From contig JACBWW010000015.1 of NCBI GenBank assembly GCA_020086605.1, positions 13,442,390-13,506,389 on the forward strand: DNA of 64,000 nucleotides, in the 5' to 3' direction. This document shows, one piece after another, positions 13,201 to 28,200 of this stretch (positions are counted from its first letter, which is position 1; every line of letters starts with the position of its first letter). Below the pieces are notes generated by a model. The model saw only the letters and a program-made list of their open reading frames with translations, did no database searches and was not told the DNA's origin. The stretch comes from Lanius collurio. Its lineage: Eukaryota; Chordata; Aves; Passeriformes; Laniidae. The translations under genes were made by a program, and so were the position numbers.

Positions 13201-16200
13201 TGAGTGCAAAAGCATTCCCAGCTATTTCTTGCAATCCCCAACCTTGATAATTTAACCATATTGTTTATATCGTGTAGCTGATAAAAACACATTGATACAA
13301 CACAAACCGAACTGTTCTGGAGCTGTAATCACTTCTCAATTTCTATTTAAACTAATGTTTGGGCCATATTTTCAGAAATACATATTAAATACAAATGCAT
13401 GATAGATACCAGGCAGAGCTTAATGCCAAGTTTTGGAGACTAGCTGTAACAGTAAAAAGAAAATCCATACTGGTGGTCCATAGAGATTAGGATACAATCC
13501 AACTGCAGCTCATTGGGTTTAGTGGTTCCTTTCATAGTTCAATTTTTAAAAATAATTACTCTGTGTTCATGCCTGTGTGAGCTTGCACACAGTCAAGAAA
13601 GTCTCCTTTCTAAAAGAATGTTTTAGTTTTCTTCAATTTATATAGGAATTATACTAATGGTAAGACATAATTTGAGGAAAAATACGTCCAGCTGTTTATT
13701 TGCTGCTCTCAGTGCAAGTAACCACAGAGGCAGTGTGGGTTTCACTATGTGGCTTGAAGTACAACAAGATCTTAATTGTGGTGGACACTCAAAGAGTACT
13801 CCTTAGCTTTCCCCAAAATTCTTAAAAGAGTAGGTGTGTTAGTCCCCACAGGATGCCATATTAAACAGAGGTATACAGTTCAGAAGAGGATAAGTACTTA
13901 AGTGCAGCTTGCAGTTCACAAAGTACAGGGAAGACAAACCCCAGAGCATGTCATCTGGCATCTCTGGACACAGAATTTTTCTGGAACAAAACCTGCAGAG
14001 GAGGTAGAGAAGGCAAGGACCCTTATACTGCAGGTGCAAAGAAGCCAATGCTCTCTGCAATAGGTCACAAATGTGTCACTTTCTGGTTTTTTTATACTCA
14101 TTAAGTTCTTAAGGAATGTTTCTGCTTTCTCTAAAATGGGTGTACAAAAGGAGCTCTCCAGATCGTAAAAGCTTGGAAGCACCTAATAAGGCATCTTATC
14201 ATTTTCTTGGTTTTCTACATTCCACATCATTTAATGATGAGACACTAATGACAAACTGCAGGAGGATAAAGAAATTTCTTAGATTCTGTCCTACACAACA
14301 TGCAAGGTTGCCATGCTATTAGGTTAGAAGACCTTCCTTTGCCTAAAAGCAAAGATGATTTTTACATAATCTTAGTTAAAACACTGCTTTCTTCACTCAC
14401 AGATTTTAATTTCTTGGGTGTTTTCATATTTTTTAACTATTCATATGACCAAAGAATTTACAAAATAAAATGACTTCTCAGCTGTTGTGTGCATTATTCA
14501 GAAATCACAGTGGTTATCCCCATGACAACAAATAAAAGATGAGAATAAGGGAAGGAATAGCAGAAGGAAGCAAGATATTGAAAAAACCCTAACATAGGAC
14601 GTGGATTCAAAGGGTGAGGAACAGATGGCCAGGGTCTGTGCAAAGAATCTATGTCTATGGGGGAAGCAGAAAGGCTTGGATAGAGAGGTGGGAACACAGC
14701 CGAAAATAACTATAATGAAAGAAGGAAAGACAGCAAGGATAAAGGAGTCAGAAGAAGGATGAACACAGATGATGTAATACTTAATTGAAACGTAAGTGTA
14801 AATGGCAAATGACAGGTTATAGGGCATAAAAAGAAAAAAAAAAACAAAACAGAATTTGCAAACATTGTGTATGTATGATAGCAGAGGATCACATCTGGAC
14901 AGTGACTTACTTTCCCACTCACCAGCTGTAGAAAAGCCTGATTGCAAAGAAGTACTGTAGCAGATGGAGTATTTCAATCCTTGGAGCAACCTTGGGGACA
15001 TTTTTCAGGGGAACTGGCAAACAATTTTGCAAGGAACATTAACCACTCTCAGAGAAATCTGACTCCTGCCAACAGCCGTGAGACCCATCCAGAGAAAACG
15101 ATACTCTCTCCCCTTTGTGTTTCTTGAGATAGATGTCTGGGCTGACACAGGACCAATCTTCTGCCACAAGTGTAATTGACCAGGTGTGGAAAAGAAGTAC
15201 AGAGCCTACTCCACCACGAAGTTTCACTCCAATCTGACTGCTCTGAATCAGCACATGGTTAAGCAAGATACAAGAAAGCAGCAAAAACATCATCTAGGTG
15301 AAAGACGGAGAGGAGACTAAATAATTCAAAATTAAAACATTAAAAATGTTCTCCACAAGAGCATTCCATGTTTTCAAAACAGTGGGAGCCTGCAAGAAGA
15401 CAGTTTAATGAAGAATATAACTGACATCTATAAAACAGGAGAGTTGGGGAACAATTTCTTTAATTTTTCAGACTAGTATGATCAATTAAATGACCACTAG
15501 CCTTAGACATTAATTCAATCCAAAATCGCCCAAAGGGATGATTTTTCCTACTCTGCAAAGGTCTCACAAAGTCAAGCTATACATTTGTGCAGCAGTTTGG
15601 GTGTGCAAAGTGCCATGTGCTGATGATAACCATCAGTTCCATCACAGAACTTGGGATCTGGTTTATATCAAAGGACACTGATTAGATGTACACACATAAT
15701 TTATAGTCTAATATTGCATTAGTATGAGGGATCCACTTCAGCAAGCCACTGATGTGCATTTGGAAGACGAACATTTAACCCCCATCAAACAATAGCAGCA
15801 GGTTTCAGTTCCGTTCCATCTCAAAACCTGCCTTTTATTCTAGAATTTAAAAAAAAATTGTTTTTTTTTCCTCCGGCAAAAGTTTTTGTTGGTCCTATGC
15901 CTTCTGGTTCCCTGTTTTTAACCACTCTAACCACCAGTATCCCACCAAACATGTAGCTTGTCTCACCAGTACATTAAAATATCTACAAACCTAGTGTAAG
16001 CCATGCAAACCCGACCCTTGAGTATGTTCACTGGGCAAGAATCAAGCCAAGGTCTCACATGCTAACCACCAAGAGTGCTCACAGCTGTTAGCCCACTATC
16101 ATTAGTGGTCTGAAAGATAAATAGGATCCATTTGGTTTTCTTCTGGCCAAACACTCAACCAAAAATGGTATTAAAAACGACTGCTCTTGTGAGCACCACT

Positions 16201-19200
16201 CACTGTGGCACTACAGAAGAATTAAAGATACACAATTTTTAATTATTTCTAACTTGCAAAGTTATTTGCTTTGGGTTTGAAGCTCACTGTGCTTTATTTC
16301 AGTAAAAGGCAAAGCTAGTTTGCTTTTGGCTTAAACAAAAGCAGTTCAAGAGGTTTAGGGTAACATTTGCAGTAGATAGGTGTATTTCTTTTCTATGTGA
16401 AAACTAACTCACTACTGAAAAACTTAAGTGGAATTGACAGAAGGCATGGAAAGAAAATACTTCAAAGCATTCCTCTAGATTTTAAAGAAAGATAACAAAG
16501 AATTGAAGCCAAAAAACAGACTAATAACATATAGAGAGGAAAAATACAGATTAACAAAGAACAACCTGAAAATATTGAAAACAGACCTGTTGTGTTAAAA
16601 GAAAGGCACAGAACATTATACTGAAAGAAACCACTTAACAATTACTGTTGACTAAAACTTAAAGAGGAAGAAAAATCCCAAAGGGCAGCACACTGAAGTG
16701 CAGAACTGCTTTCTAAAGTACTACACTAAGCAAGCATTCAGCTACTCAGTCACAAATCCATACTTCCCAGGGTTTCCAAATACACATAAGCAAACTTTGC
16801 AGCTAATGAAAGTCACAGCAGCTTGGAGAGCACTCTTGTGACCTGCAGTACTGTGGCTTCTGCTCTCAAGATGTCACATATCATTCGTGAAATGCCATTT
16901 CTCCATATAATCCACCCAGTCACCTGAACTATAGGAGAAGCAGCCATCACTGGGACTTCAGTCAGGAATGTGATAAACTCTTAGTGAGGCACAAACAGCA
17001 AACATACACTCACTACATAAATACAATTAAGATCTATTATTTTTATCTTTTAACGTTTGTGAAAGGAAGATAAGGCAGCATGCAAGATCTTACCCTGAGT
17101 CATTTCAGCAATATGAAGTAGGGATTTGTGTTTGGTGGGACTTAGAAGGAGCAACTCAGAGACTACAACAGCTCAGGAAATATAGGTAAGAACAAGAGTA
17201 GAGATCAAAGCAAGATAGAGTAAGAATTTTTAACTCCTAAACTGAAGAATAAACAAGACTTTTTCAGCAAGAGAAAATGGAAGGAAAACAGACTGTAGAA
17301 AAAAAACCTGGAATAGTTAGGGCCTGACACATTTCTAAATTCAGAAGAACCTTTTTTTTTTTTTTTAAACTGCAATATAGGTATACTGGAAAAATGTTCA
17401 ATCCAACAACTCTCTTCTCTTTATGCATGATAGAAATTTGACAATTTTACTGTAAAAAGATTATCCAATTTTTAATGTAATCTGAAAGTGTCAATTCAAA
17501 AACTTGGGAGAAGATAGGGAATAAACTTGATTCCTTGATCAAGGGAAGGTCTTTCTCCTGACACTCGTTTACCCTGATCTCAGAGACCCCTGAGGCTGGT
17601 CTTATCAGTGAAGACTCATGCAAAGAAGGCATTCAGTAATTCTGCCTTCTCTGCAAGCTCTGCTACCAGGGTCCCCCCTTCCTTTACTAATGGGCCCACA
17701 TTATCCTCTGCTTGCTTTCTGTTACTTACATACTTGAAATAGCTCTGTCATCCTTGACATCCTTGGCCAGATGTAATTTTAGATGCGCCTTGGTCTTTCA
17801 AGTCTTATTTTATTTCTCCTGACCACCTCTCAATACTCACTCCAAGTGGCCTGGCCTTGCTTCTGCCTCCTGTGAAGTTTTTGCTTTTACTTGAGTAACA
17901 ACACAAATTCTTTTTTCATCCATGGAGGTTTCTTGTGCCCTTGACCCAATTTTCTTCTCATTGGGACGCTTTATTCTTGAGCCAGCAGGAAGTAAGCCTT
18001 GCTCATCGACCAAGTCTCCTGAACCCCTCTTCCCTGCAGAGCCTGGCTCCAAATGGGATTCTTCCAAGAATATCCCTAAAGAAGCTGAAGTTAGCTCACC
18101 TGAAGTTCACCATCATCATCTTGCTTGCTGTCCTGCTACCTGTTCACCCAACACTGAACTCTACCATCTCATGGTCAGTACAGCCAAGGCTGCCCCAATC
18201 TTCACATCCCCAACAAGACTTCCTTGTTGGCTAGTATGAGGTCAAGCAACACACTATTCCTTGTGGGTCCTCTACTACCTGTGACAGGAAGTTACTGTCA
18301 ATGCTTTCCAGGAACCTCCTGGCCTGCTTGCACATTGCTGTACAGCTTCTCCAGCAGATGTCAGGGTCCTTAAAATTCCTCCACAAGAACTAGGGCCTGT
18401 GACTTTGAGACTTGCTTCTAGTTGCTTGTAGAAAGCCTCATCCACTTCTGCCACTTGACCAGACAGCCTGTAGCCCATACCTACAACAGCATCACTCTTT
18501 CTACTCTGCCCTTTTATCCGAATCCATAAGCTCTTGACTCACTCATCATGCTCATCAAGACAGAGCTGAATACATTCCCTTCCCCCATAACACATGGTAT
18601 TTACTATGCAAAATGAAAGGACATCGCACGGATATTTAAGCAAATAACACTCACTACAAAACATCGTACTACTACAAAACATCATACTAATAATCCTGCC
18701 AACGTGCAAGTTCTGTCTTTTTAAAGAAGTACCAAAGAGATAACAAGTGGGAATTTTTTAGGTTAGCACTAATATGTCAGTGATTAAAAAGAAGTATCAG
18801 GCACTCGTGCTGAGTGAAGGTTTTTTCCAGAGGACTAAACTGAAAAAATATCTGACTCTCCATACAACTGTATGACAAAGCACGACAAAGATTCTCAAAA
18901 ACTAGTAATTCTGAAGTTAGATCTCTACACTCACAAGCAGTATATATGTTTTGCCAGAGAATTCATGTGGGTAATACTGATTTACTTGCCCCTCCCACAA
19001 ACAATTCATTTTGCATTTCAAGATTAAATTCAGACCTATAATCCTGATTTGCTTAGCATGCTAACGGATGAGTGAGATGAAATATCATACAGTAAATTAG
19101 GCATGTTCTCAGGCCATGTTGAATATGAGTCCTTTTTTTGGACAAATAAAATAAAACATGTGGGGTATTCAGTAGAAGCAAATGAGAAATCCCCCCTCCA

Positions 19201-22200
19201 CAGGAACTTTCACCCATCCGTGTACAAACCTGATGTTGTTAGCTGCAATTATTTTAAAGATATTACTATACAGCAAATCCCTCTACATTAGAAGCATTTT
19301 AATTCAATTATTTTCCATCCTTTTAGATTTGCCATAATAATTAATTTAGAGAAAATGTCTTGCTGGGAGCTTTTGTTTTTGCTTCATTCATTTGCAACAT
19401 CATTTGATAAGTAGTGGTTAAGCAACAAAAAAATAACTGCTCGAGGCCAACCTCCTTAAAAGACAAAAGGTGAAAGAAACAGTTGTGCAGGCTCAATGAA
19501 AGAACTGAATTTCTGTGGCTGCTTTCGGCGTAATTGGCACGACCTGAGGGACAGATGGCTGTCTACTCAGATACAAATATCAAGTACACCCCAATCAACC
19601 TAAAAAAACCCCAAATCAACAAAAAGCCAATTGAAACACCTTATTCAACACCGTTTCACAAATGCAAGCAATCTAGTAAGGAAAGCTGGAAGAACTCCAA
19701 AAGACATTCACATGACTGACAGAACTACAGAAAATTTTCATACCTGGACATGAAGGATATGCTGGTTACTGCACATTAGTGTATTTAATAACCCTACAAA
19801 GTCTAAGATGGTAGTTAACAGGTCTGTTTAAGGCAGAAAGAACACGGAAAGATATTTTCCCTTGGAAAGAAAGGGAGAGAACAAAGAAAAGTTTTAACTT
19901 TTCCCTAAAAAGCTTTAAAGATTGCTCTCCTAAGCAGCTGGACCATACACTGACAATACCTTCAGGGACTAAGTAGAGACAGGCCCAAGTTAAAACACAA
20001 TATTCATCCAGTATTCCCTGAGCTCACGTTCTGCTTAAAGACTTTAAAAACCAAATCAAACTTTATTCCACAGACTTTTTGAAATGCCCAAATTCTACAC
20101 TGAGATATTATCAGTAAAATAAAAAACCTCAGTAAAATACATCTATCAAATTTCAGAGTTTTGACAGCAGTCTTTCACATTCACTTTATGCCAATTTCAT
20201 CATTTTAAAGTAATGCTTAGGCAGATAACCAAGTCATCTCCAATTCCCCATACAAAGAAGAGTCTTTGATGGAACTACCATGTGTTCAAAAACAATGAGC
20301 TGCTTGGCTGTGACAAGAAAGACCTTTTCCTCTTAAGTCTCCCTGAATCAAAATAACTTAATACATTTTCGTTTTATACTCTATTTTTTTGTTTGTTTTG
20401 TTGTTTTTTTAAATTTTATTCCTTTCAGAAGAGGAAAATTCTATAAGTGAGACTTCTGTAATTGCTTGCTGGTAGTTTCTTTCTGCATGCATGCTTATTT
20501 TCTAAAATAAAATATGCTATATCAATTGAAGTACAAGATTTTAAGGTGAAAGTCAAAGATCAAATTAAATAGGATTACAACTCACTGTCCCAGCTTTGAA
20601 AGTAGTATTGCCTGTGCCCAATCACTAGCCTGGAAGCTCCTGGCCTTACACTACAGGCAAACTTCTAGACAGCATAGAACATTTAAGCCTTTAAAGTTTC
20701 TTGGGATACTAGGTTTCTGCTGATCTGTCACTCTCACCTGCCACGCCAACTAGGGGGCACAGGGAGATGTGCACAGCTGTGTCTGTGCCAGACCTAACTG
20801 GCCTTCTGCAGTGAGAGCCCTGCTTTTGCTCCCAGTTTCTTTTTAACATTAACAATTTCACTGCAATGCCAGGAATGGAGCCAGCAACCAGAATGCAAAC
20901 CTCTTCAAAAAGGTAAACTGTGTGACAATATTACTTAAAAAATTCAGTGTCACAGACAACCCTGTTTGAAAAACCTAGTAGTTTTCCTGCATTATATCAG
21001 AATGAATATATAATGTAAACTCCTGAGAGACAGGAACAATATATCCTTTTTAGTATAGCAGGAATCTTCCTTCAAACGTACATTAGAATCTTTAGAGTTA
21101 TTGCAGAGACCGTTTTTCAAAAAGAAATCGCTGTGAAATCATGCCAATTTTACCTTATGCTCATCAAGAAGGAAGGAAAGGAAAACCTACACTTCACAGT
21201 TGCCATCAAGCTAGTCACATATTAACAGCAAGAAAAAGGAAAAGCATGAAATTCAACTAATGAACACCAAATTACAAAGTTGCTTAATTCCAACAGAAGC
21301 CTCCAGAGCACTGTATTTTTAGAAGTCTGCCATGACAGCAGTAACTAAGCATACTCTCCAGGGCTTTGTAGCATGCCATGAAACATAATTCCAGAAGGCT
21401 CTAATAAGTTACAGCATTAGAAGAATCTCTGCTAGACATTTTAGGACTTAGTAAATGCAGAATCATTTTAAGACCTCACCATTTTTCAAGTGCAAGATGC
21501 AAAGGTAACAAAAATCATGGACTATTCAAATAAAATTTTATTAGCATTTTCCTGGAGACTAATAGAGGGAATAAGCCTTCCAGGATCAACAAACAAACAG
21601 GCATAAATATAATCAACATATTCACAAGGTTTAAATGATGCAAATTCTCAGCCTCTTGCCCTTACTGCTACAGCTCCCCCTAGATTGTTTGAAGTGAGTT
21701 AGTCATACTATACCAACTTTGCAGAAGGCCATTTTTTTTATGAGTCTAGTCCTTTATTTCAAATAAAATGTACAGGTCAGTGAAAGCCAGAAGACAGGAA
21801 GGAATCACTAATTGTCTCTGTTTGGAGAGTAATTACTATGCAAGAGAAAAAAAAGAAAAAGCAAGCCAGCACAGAATGCAAGAGAAAAAAAACGTGAGCC
21901 AGCACAGAATGTAATCACCCATCCCACTGGGGGGCAGACTATCGAAATGGTTAGGGCAATCCAAAGAATAACTAAATAAGCACAAAGCTAAATTACATGT
22001 CCTCAAACAAGAGAGGAAAAAAGGAGGCCCAGCATGCATATGGGAAGGCTGCTCTAACAGCTTAGTCAATACACTGGGATCCTGCCTACATATTATAGAA
22101 TCATAGAATGTTAAGGGTTGGAAGGGACTTTAAAACCATCCAGTCCCAACTCCCCCTGCCATGGGCAGGGACACGTCTCACTACACCACACTGCCCAAGG

Positions 22201-25200
22201 CCTTAAAACTGGTGTTAGAAGAAGGACCTCTTCAGCAATCAGAATTTTATTTTTCCTAGAAAGGAACAGTTTATTACATTTCATGCAACCTAATAAAATT
22301 AAATTGTAAACATACATATGTCTAAATTAAAGAATGAGAAAAATGTCTAATAAGTAATTCCTAACACAAGTCACATGCATTGCTTGCAAACGTTCTGATG
22401 TACTTCTCTGGTTTAGAGGATGATTCTTTAACCATGCTATCTACTCCCCAAAATTAATGAAATATATATGAAGAAGATAGTGCTAAGCTTTCTAAATGTA
22501 TTACAGCAAAGCTTACGATCATGATAAACTTTAACACACTTTATACCTGCAAGTCCTTCTTTTTCGATAAACAGATGAACAATTTTTAAAAACACACTGA
22601 ATACAGCTCTTCAATGGATCAGAATGTGAAAATATTACACCCAAAAAATAAACTGTTCTATCAAAAGCATTAGGCCATGGATTCCAAATGTGTTGCACAT
22701 GGACCTCTAGGAATACCTCATCACTGCTATGAGGCAAAAAACCCCAAAACAGGGAGACCCTGCATTCAGAACCATCAGAGGTTGAAAACTGCAATAGACA
22801 CCTGAGGCGTATACAGAGCTCTGCTAAGAGCTCATGGTGTACCATCTGCTGAGGACACCTCAACAAAGCAATGCCAAAAGTTTGTTCCATAGAACTTGTC
22901 CCACAGACTCCCCCTGCTGATGCAAATCTCCAGCCAGGGCACTCAACTTGTGCAGTATCTTCAGCAACATCACCCGACTCCAAGCGCCATCAGGAGCCTG
23001 CTATCCCTCACTGCTCCTCTGTCATCTCTACAGATTTGTACTTCAGGATTGGTTGCTTTTAGCCAGCCACTGCTGAGCATTTGTACCTAAGAGAATCAAC
23101 CTCCAAACCATGTAGAAATACCCTGACAATGTGAGTCAATCAGATGGAGGCTGCTCACACTGAAACAATGGGGACAGCAGAAGTTTCCTGAACTTCAGTC
23201 AGTGGTCTCAAGCAGACTTTATTCAGTAACTTTCCAGTCACAGTATATAAGGAAGAAAAATATACCTAAAAGGATAGATATAAACCAAGCTGTGTCTTGG
23301 AAGAACTTTCTGATGGTTAAAACTCAAAATTTTTTTGTGTGCATTCTAAACAAAGAAGGGTCTCTCCTTTTAATTATGTTGTCAACTATCTTCAGGAGGA
23401 TTCAAGCCAGATTTCTCACAATATGAATATGTTTTCCCACTAACTATTTTCAAACAGTGTGCATTCCTAACATAAGCCTTTCCTAATACAGCATTCCCAT
23501 AGTTGCTTTTTACTAAAATAAATTCTTTCATTTTTCATATTTCAATGCTCATTAGTACAAACAATTTAATACATATGAAGTCACTTGATTTTGACAAGTT
23601 CATTCCTGTGGGGGGGTGTGGAGGGATGTTGGGGGTTTTTTTCCTTTTTTTTTTTTTTTAAACTAGCTACCAAATGTGAGCCAGGATGTACCCACTTCAA
23701 ACTCTCCCCTTGGTTCAGTATATGAGTCATGGGAAGTGAAAATCCCTTCTCTTGCCAACCCTAGGGCAGGGATTTAAGGAATGAAACATCAACTAATCCT
23801 TTCTATCTTAACTAACACTGGCCCAATGCAATGCTTAGTGGGAGAAAAAAATTGCCAGAAACTCTCAAGTCTCTTGGTCACGAGTATGTTGAAGCAAGCA
23901 CAAGGAACAGCACAAAATGCCTATCCTGTATCCTGCTCTAAAAAGATTCTCTTCAATCTTTGCTGCAGTGCAAGGTGACACCATTTTGCTCTCAGTTGGA
24001 ACACCAGCTCTAATACTTTTGGCTGTTAAATTTTCCCTTGCAAATCCTCAGAGCACAGAAGATGAATTCATAAGACACAACACCATGAGAAATGAGACAA
24101 ATAAAAACACAGTGAAATGAACAGTTTAAAACTGAACAGTGCAGTGAAAGGAACACCACCAGACTGAGGAAAGGAAGCGAACTGGTTGTTTTCCCAAGCT
24201 ACTGAAGCACAGTGCTCACAGTACTGTCATTAGTTACACTAACAACCACATCTTGGAAGTACTTAGTATTTCAGGTCCCTCTCAGCACAGACACAAGTGT
24301 TTGCCCAAGCCACAGATAAAAAAAATGAAAGAAAATCTAAGCTGAATTTGCTTATACTAAGGCTATATCAGAAAGACTTCTCTTTTCCTCACTCAAAATT
24401 GTTACACCAAGAATAAACATCTTCATTTGTCAAACTATAACTGATCATAGGTAATTCAAAGCTTCTGAATCCAACAGCCAGGAAAATATTGATAAAGAAT
24501 AAAATCACATCATTTCAGCTTTTCTTAGGGAAGGAAGAAAACCAAGACCTAACTACCCCATCAGTAAAGCTTCCAAAGTTCTCTTGACAGGTGAGGTTAC
24601 ATCAAAAATTTCTCCATTTATAAACATTGTTAAAACATTATTTCTCGGTCCACACCTTCAGTCTAGTTTCACCATCTCATACCTGTACCAAATCTAACCA
24701 AATGCAACTTCCACATGCAAACACACCAAATGTGTGTAAAGACCCATCTAACCAGAATGCAGCTTCCAACATATTTCCATTTTCAGTGGTCCTCTTCATA
24801 GATGCATAAGCATAACCAAAACCAAGCACCTGGCAGAAGGCATAAACACTTAGGAGCGACCATGCCACTGCAAAACAAACCAATACAAAATCCAAAAGGA
24901 CCTACTTCACGATTCTCACTCTATGAGGAAGAAATAGTTCCAGCAGATGCTACACAAACTAAAGATATTTGCTGTCTTTGCTTTTCAGGAAAACAGGACA
25001 AGGTCCAAGCAGTAAATCTGGGTTAGAGGGCACCACCAAGATCCTAATTAGATCAGCACAGGATCTGCAATATATTTAAGTCAGGGATTAGTGCCCCTCT
25101 CCAAACACCTGCTTCCACAAAACCAAGCCAAAAGATGGGGTCAGGCAGGGAAGCTGTCAGGAGAAACTTTAGCATTGTTTTTAATTGCCATATCTCTGCA

Positions 25201-28200
25201 CACTGATGATGTAATAAATCCTTCCTGAAAAAAGTCCAGGGTATAGGGAACCCCTGTGAAGTGCAGCTTTAAACATCCTGACAAAACTGGCTTGATCTTC
25301 ATTATGAGTACCGAGTCAGCCTTCTTTGATTCTGGGTCTCTAAGACGGGGGTGTGGCTTAATAATCACTAAAAAATCTGAAACAAAAAAAATGCTTCAAG
25401 AACAGCTCCTAAAACAGCCTCCCACAACCACAAGTTCTGTAAGATGCAAAATGCTATGACCAATCTGGCTGTAACATTCTGAAGTACCAATGTATGCAGG
25501 CAAAAGGTCCTGTAGCAGGCCCAACTCGTCAAACATAAGCCTCAGTGCTGTGAATTAATAGGGAAATTTGCATAATGAAGAAGCCTGTTCTGTTCCTCCA
25601 CATTATTTTCAAATGACAGTTCAGCATTTGGGATTATTCCTTTGCCTTGACTATTTATCCATGCCCTCAGGAAACAAAGATAGTGCCCCTGGTAAAAAGC
25701 CTTAATTGCAGCATGAACCAAACTGCTGGATTTTTAAACATGCTTTAAGTAAGGCAGCCTGATTCTGGCTTTTAACTGCTGAACAAAGAGACCAGCTCAT
25801 GTAGTTAACAATCAATCTGGACAAGACACAGAGAGAAAACAGATCTCTCAGCATGCCACAAGCTCTATATGGGAATGATCAAAGACAAGCAACATGCAAC
25901 AGAAATGGTACAATAGCTGACTTTTTTCCTCTGCTTTGTATGTTCTGACAAGAAGTTTTGTGATAGTCAGTGACTAGATCTAGAAGCCCTTAAGAAAATC
26001 TCTATGTGTGCACATCAAAAAGAATAAAAACACCAAAAAAGCTAGTTCGAACTCACAGACAGAAACTGTTATCATCAGAGAGATTTCCATTGAAAATGCC
26101 ACCTTTTCCACTGTGTCAACAGAAGAGTTATTTTCAGCTAGGGAAAATGCTTTTCCCTGAAATGCTGAAACATTTCCAGTCTCATCAGAAAAGCAAGGTA
26201 ATGAAGAGAAGTACTTTTAAAGACTCAGAGCATCATCTAAAGAGACCTCTTATACCAATAAGTCCATATGTCAGGAGCAGGGCTTGGCTTGCAAATAAGG
26301 TTCTGGTAACAAAACTATTTTTTTCCACTGGAACAGTTTTATATTGCAGAATTGTTCATATCAGAATAGTACATCTCTGCATAGAAATAATCATAAAATA
26401 ACATTACAAATCAATAACTACATGCTCATTTCACAATAATAGATGCTTGCATAAGTAAAAGTACATCTAAAGCAGTACAGCATATTTTTGTAGTAATTCC
26501 TAGATACTTACCATGGAGCACATTAGGCAGATTCTGCAAGACATTCCAAGGAAGACACTTACCAGGGTATGCCAGAGACCTGCTTGACCAATTATGTTTA
26601 AAATTCATGATGGGACTAGGCCCAAGGGCAAGGACAACAAATATCAACTTGTTCATTCAGCTACTTGGCTATAATATGGAGTATGAGCAACAACAAAGAG
26701 GATCCAAGAGAAAAATCATTTGCATTCAGCAAAACAGTGGCACCAGAGAGTTTGGTGAACAAAGCAGGACTTCTGGGATGTATTTGTTCAATTGCTCAGC
26801 TGGCAATTTATGTGCTGGCAGACTAAGTAGCCTGGTCCAAAACTTGTGTGAATACACTAATAAGCTGAGTACTTTTACTATGAAGTTCAGTTCCAAGTCA
26901 GTGAAGAGTTAAACTAATCTGTTTCAGACAAATGAAACCTCACTGGAGTAAGGGTCAGTGCATTGTTACTATCAGTCAATAAAAATTAATTTAAGTCCAA
27001 TCGTGCCAGGGTTAAGTCCATGCCTGAAAATAGTACAACTATAGTCAGCTAAATCAAACCCCTTTTTCAACTCAAGATGTGGAAAAAAAGCATTTTTCTT
27101 TTAATTATCTTGACATAATTGTATAAAGAAATAGCTGAAGTTGACAACACTGTACATAAGACAGCAGTGCGTGAGATTCATTCACAGCTATGCCTGAAGA
27201 AAATAATGTCTGTAAAAATGTTCAGATGCTACCAGTAAATCTGCATTAATTCAAATGATTCTTTGATGAAAAAACATAATGCTTAATAATCATGGGAAGA
27301 GCTGGCAGTGCTGTGGTACAATCACACCACATGGTCTCATAAAGCTCATTTGTTCATCTTGTTATTATATACTCCCATTGCAAATAAACTGCAATGATGA
27401 ATAGATGCTTTCCCACTCCCGTCAGAAGCAGAAAGACAGACAGTTCCTAAAAAGTAGGGAAGAATCAGACAAATAGAACAGCAACGTTGCAATAAAAGAT
27501 GCCCTGCTCTTTTGCAGAAGAACCTCTCCTCCCTCTCTCCTCTGCCCTGGTGAGGCCCCCCCCAGGAGTGCTCTGCCCAGCTCTGGGCTCCTCCCCAGTT
27601 CAAGAAAGACAAGCAGCTACTGGAGAGGATCCAGCAGAGGGCTATGGAGATGAGACGGGAACTGGAGCACCTCTCTTATGAGGAAAGGCTGAGGGAGCTG
27701 GGCCAGTGGAGCCTGAAAAAGAGATGACTTTACAGAAGAGAGGGAATCTTATCAATACAAATACCTTAAGGGCAGGTGTCTAGAGGATGCAGCCAGACTC
27801 TCTACAGTGATGCCCAGCAAGAAAACAAGGGACAATTGGCACAAACACAAAGTTCTAGCTAAACCAGAGAAAAAACTTTTTTTTTTTGAGGATGACAGAG
27901 CATTGGAACAGGCTGCCCAGGGAGGTCACCGACTCTCCTTCTCTGGAGATACTCCAAATCCACCAGGATGTGATCATGTGCAACCTGCTCCTGGTGAACC
28001 TGCTTTAGCAGGGAATTGGACTAGATCTCCAGAGGTCCCTTCCAACCCCAACCATTCCTTGATTCTATGAGTCATGACCAATTTGCTCTTTTCTCCTGCT
28101 AAAACTGCAGCATGTGTTCACAAATTAAGCCACCGATAAAAGCCTAAGTAGAAACCATTGCCCCATTCACTCAGATTATGCATTTCAAGTGTCATCACTT

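Noticed and set aside
14498..15001. 167-codon minus-strand open frame with an ATG
   Set aside because: The plus strand here is purine-rich, giving a Phe/Ser/Leu/Cys-rich product with no domain; it looks like a composition effect inside MND1 intron 4.
17837..18239. Open frames of 76-105 codons on both strands
   Set aside because: They fall inside the decayed CR1 ORF2 fragment and do not follow its true reading frame.
22531..22983. 150-codon minus-strand open frame
   Set aside because: It starts with TTG, has no recognisable domain and sits in an intron next to a CR1 fragment; chance is the best explanation.
26006..26401. 131-codon plus-strand open frame
   Set aside because: It is antisense to MND1 within intron 4, Lys/Phe/Ser-rich, and matches nothing I know.
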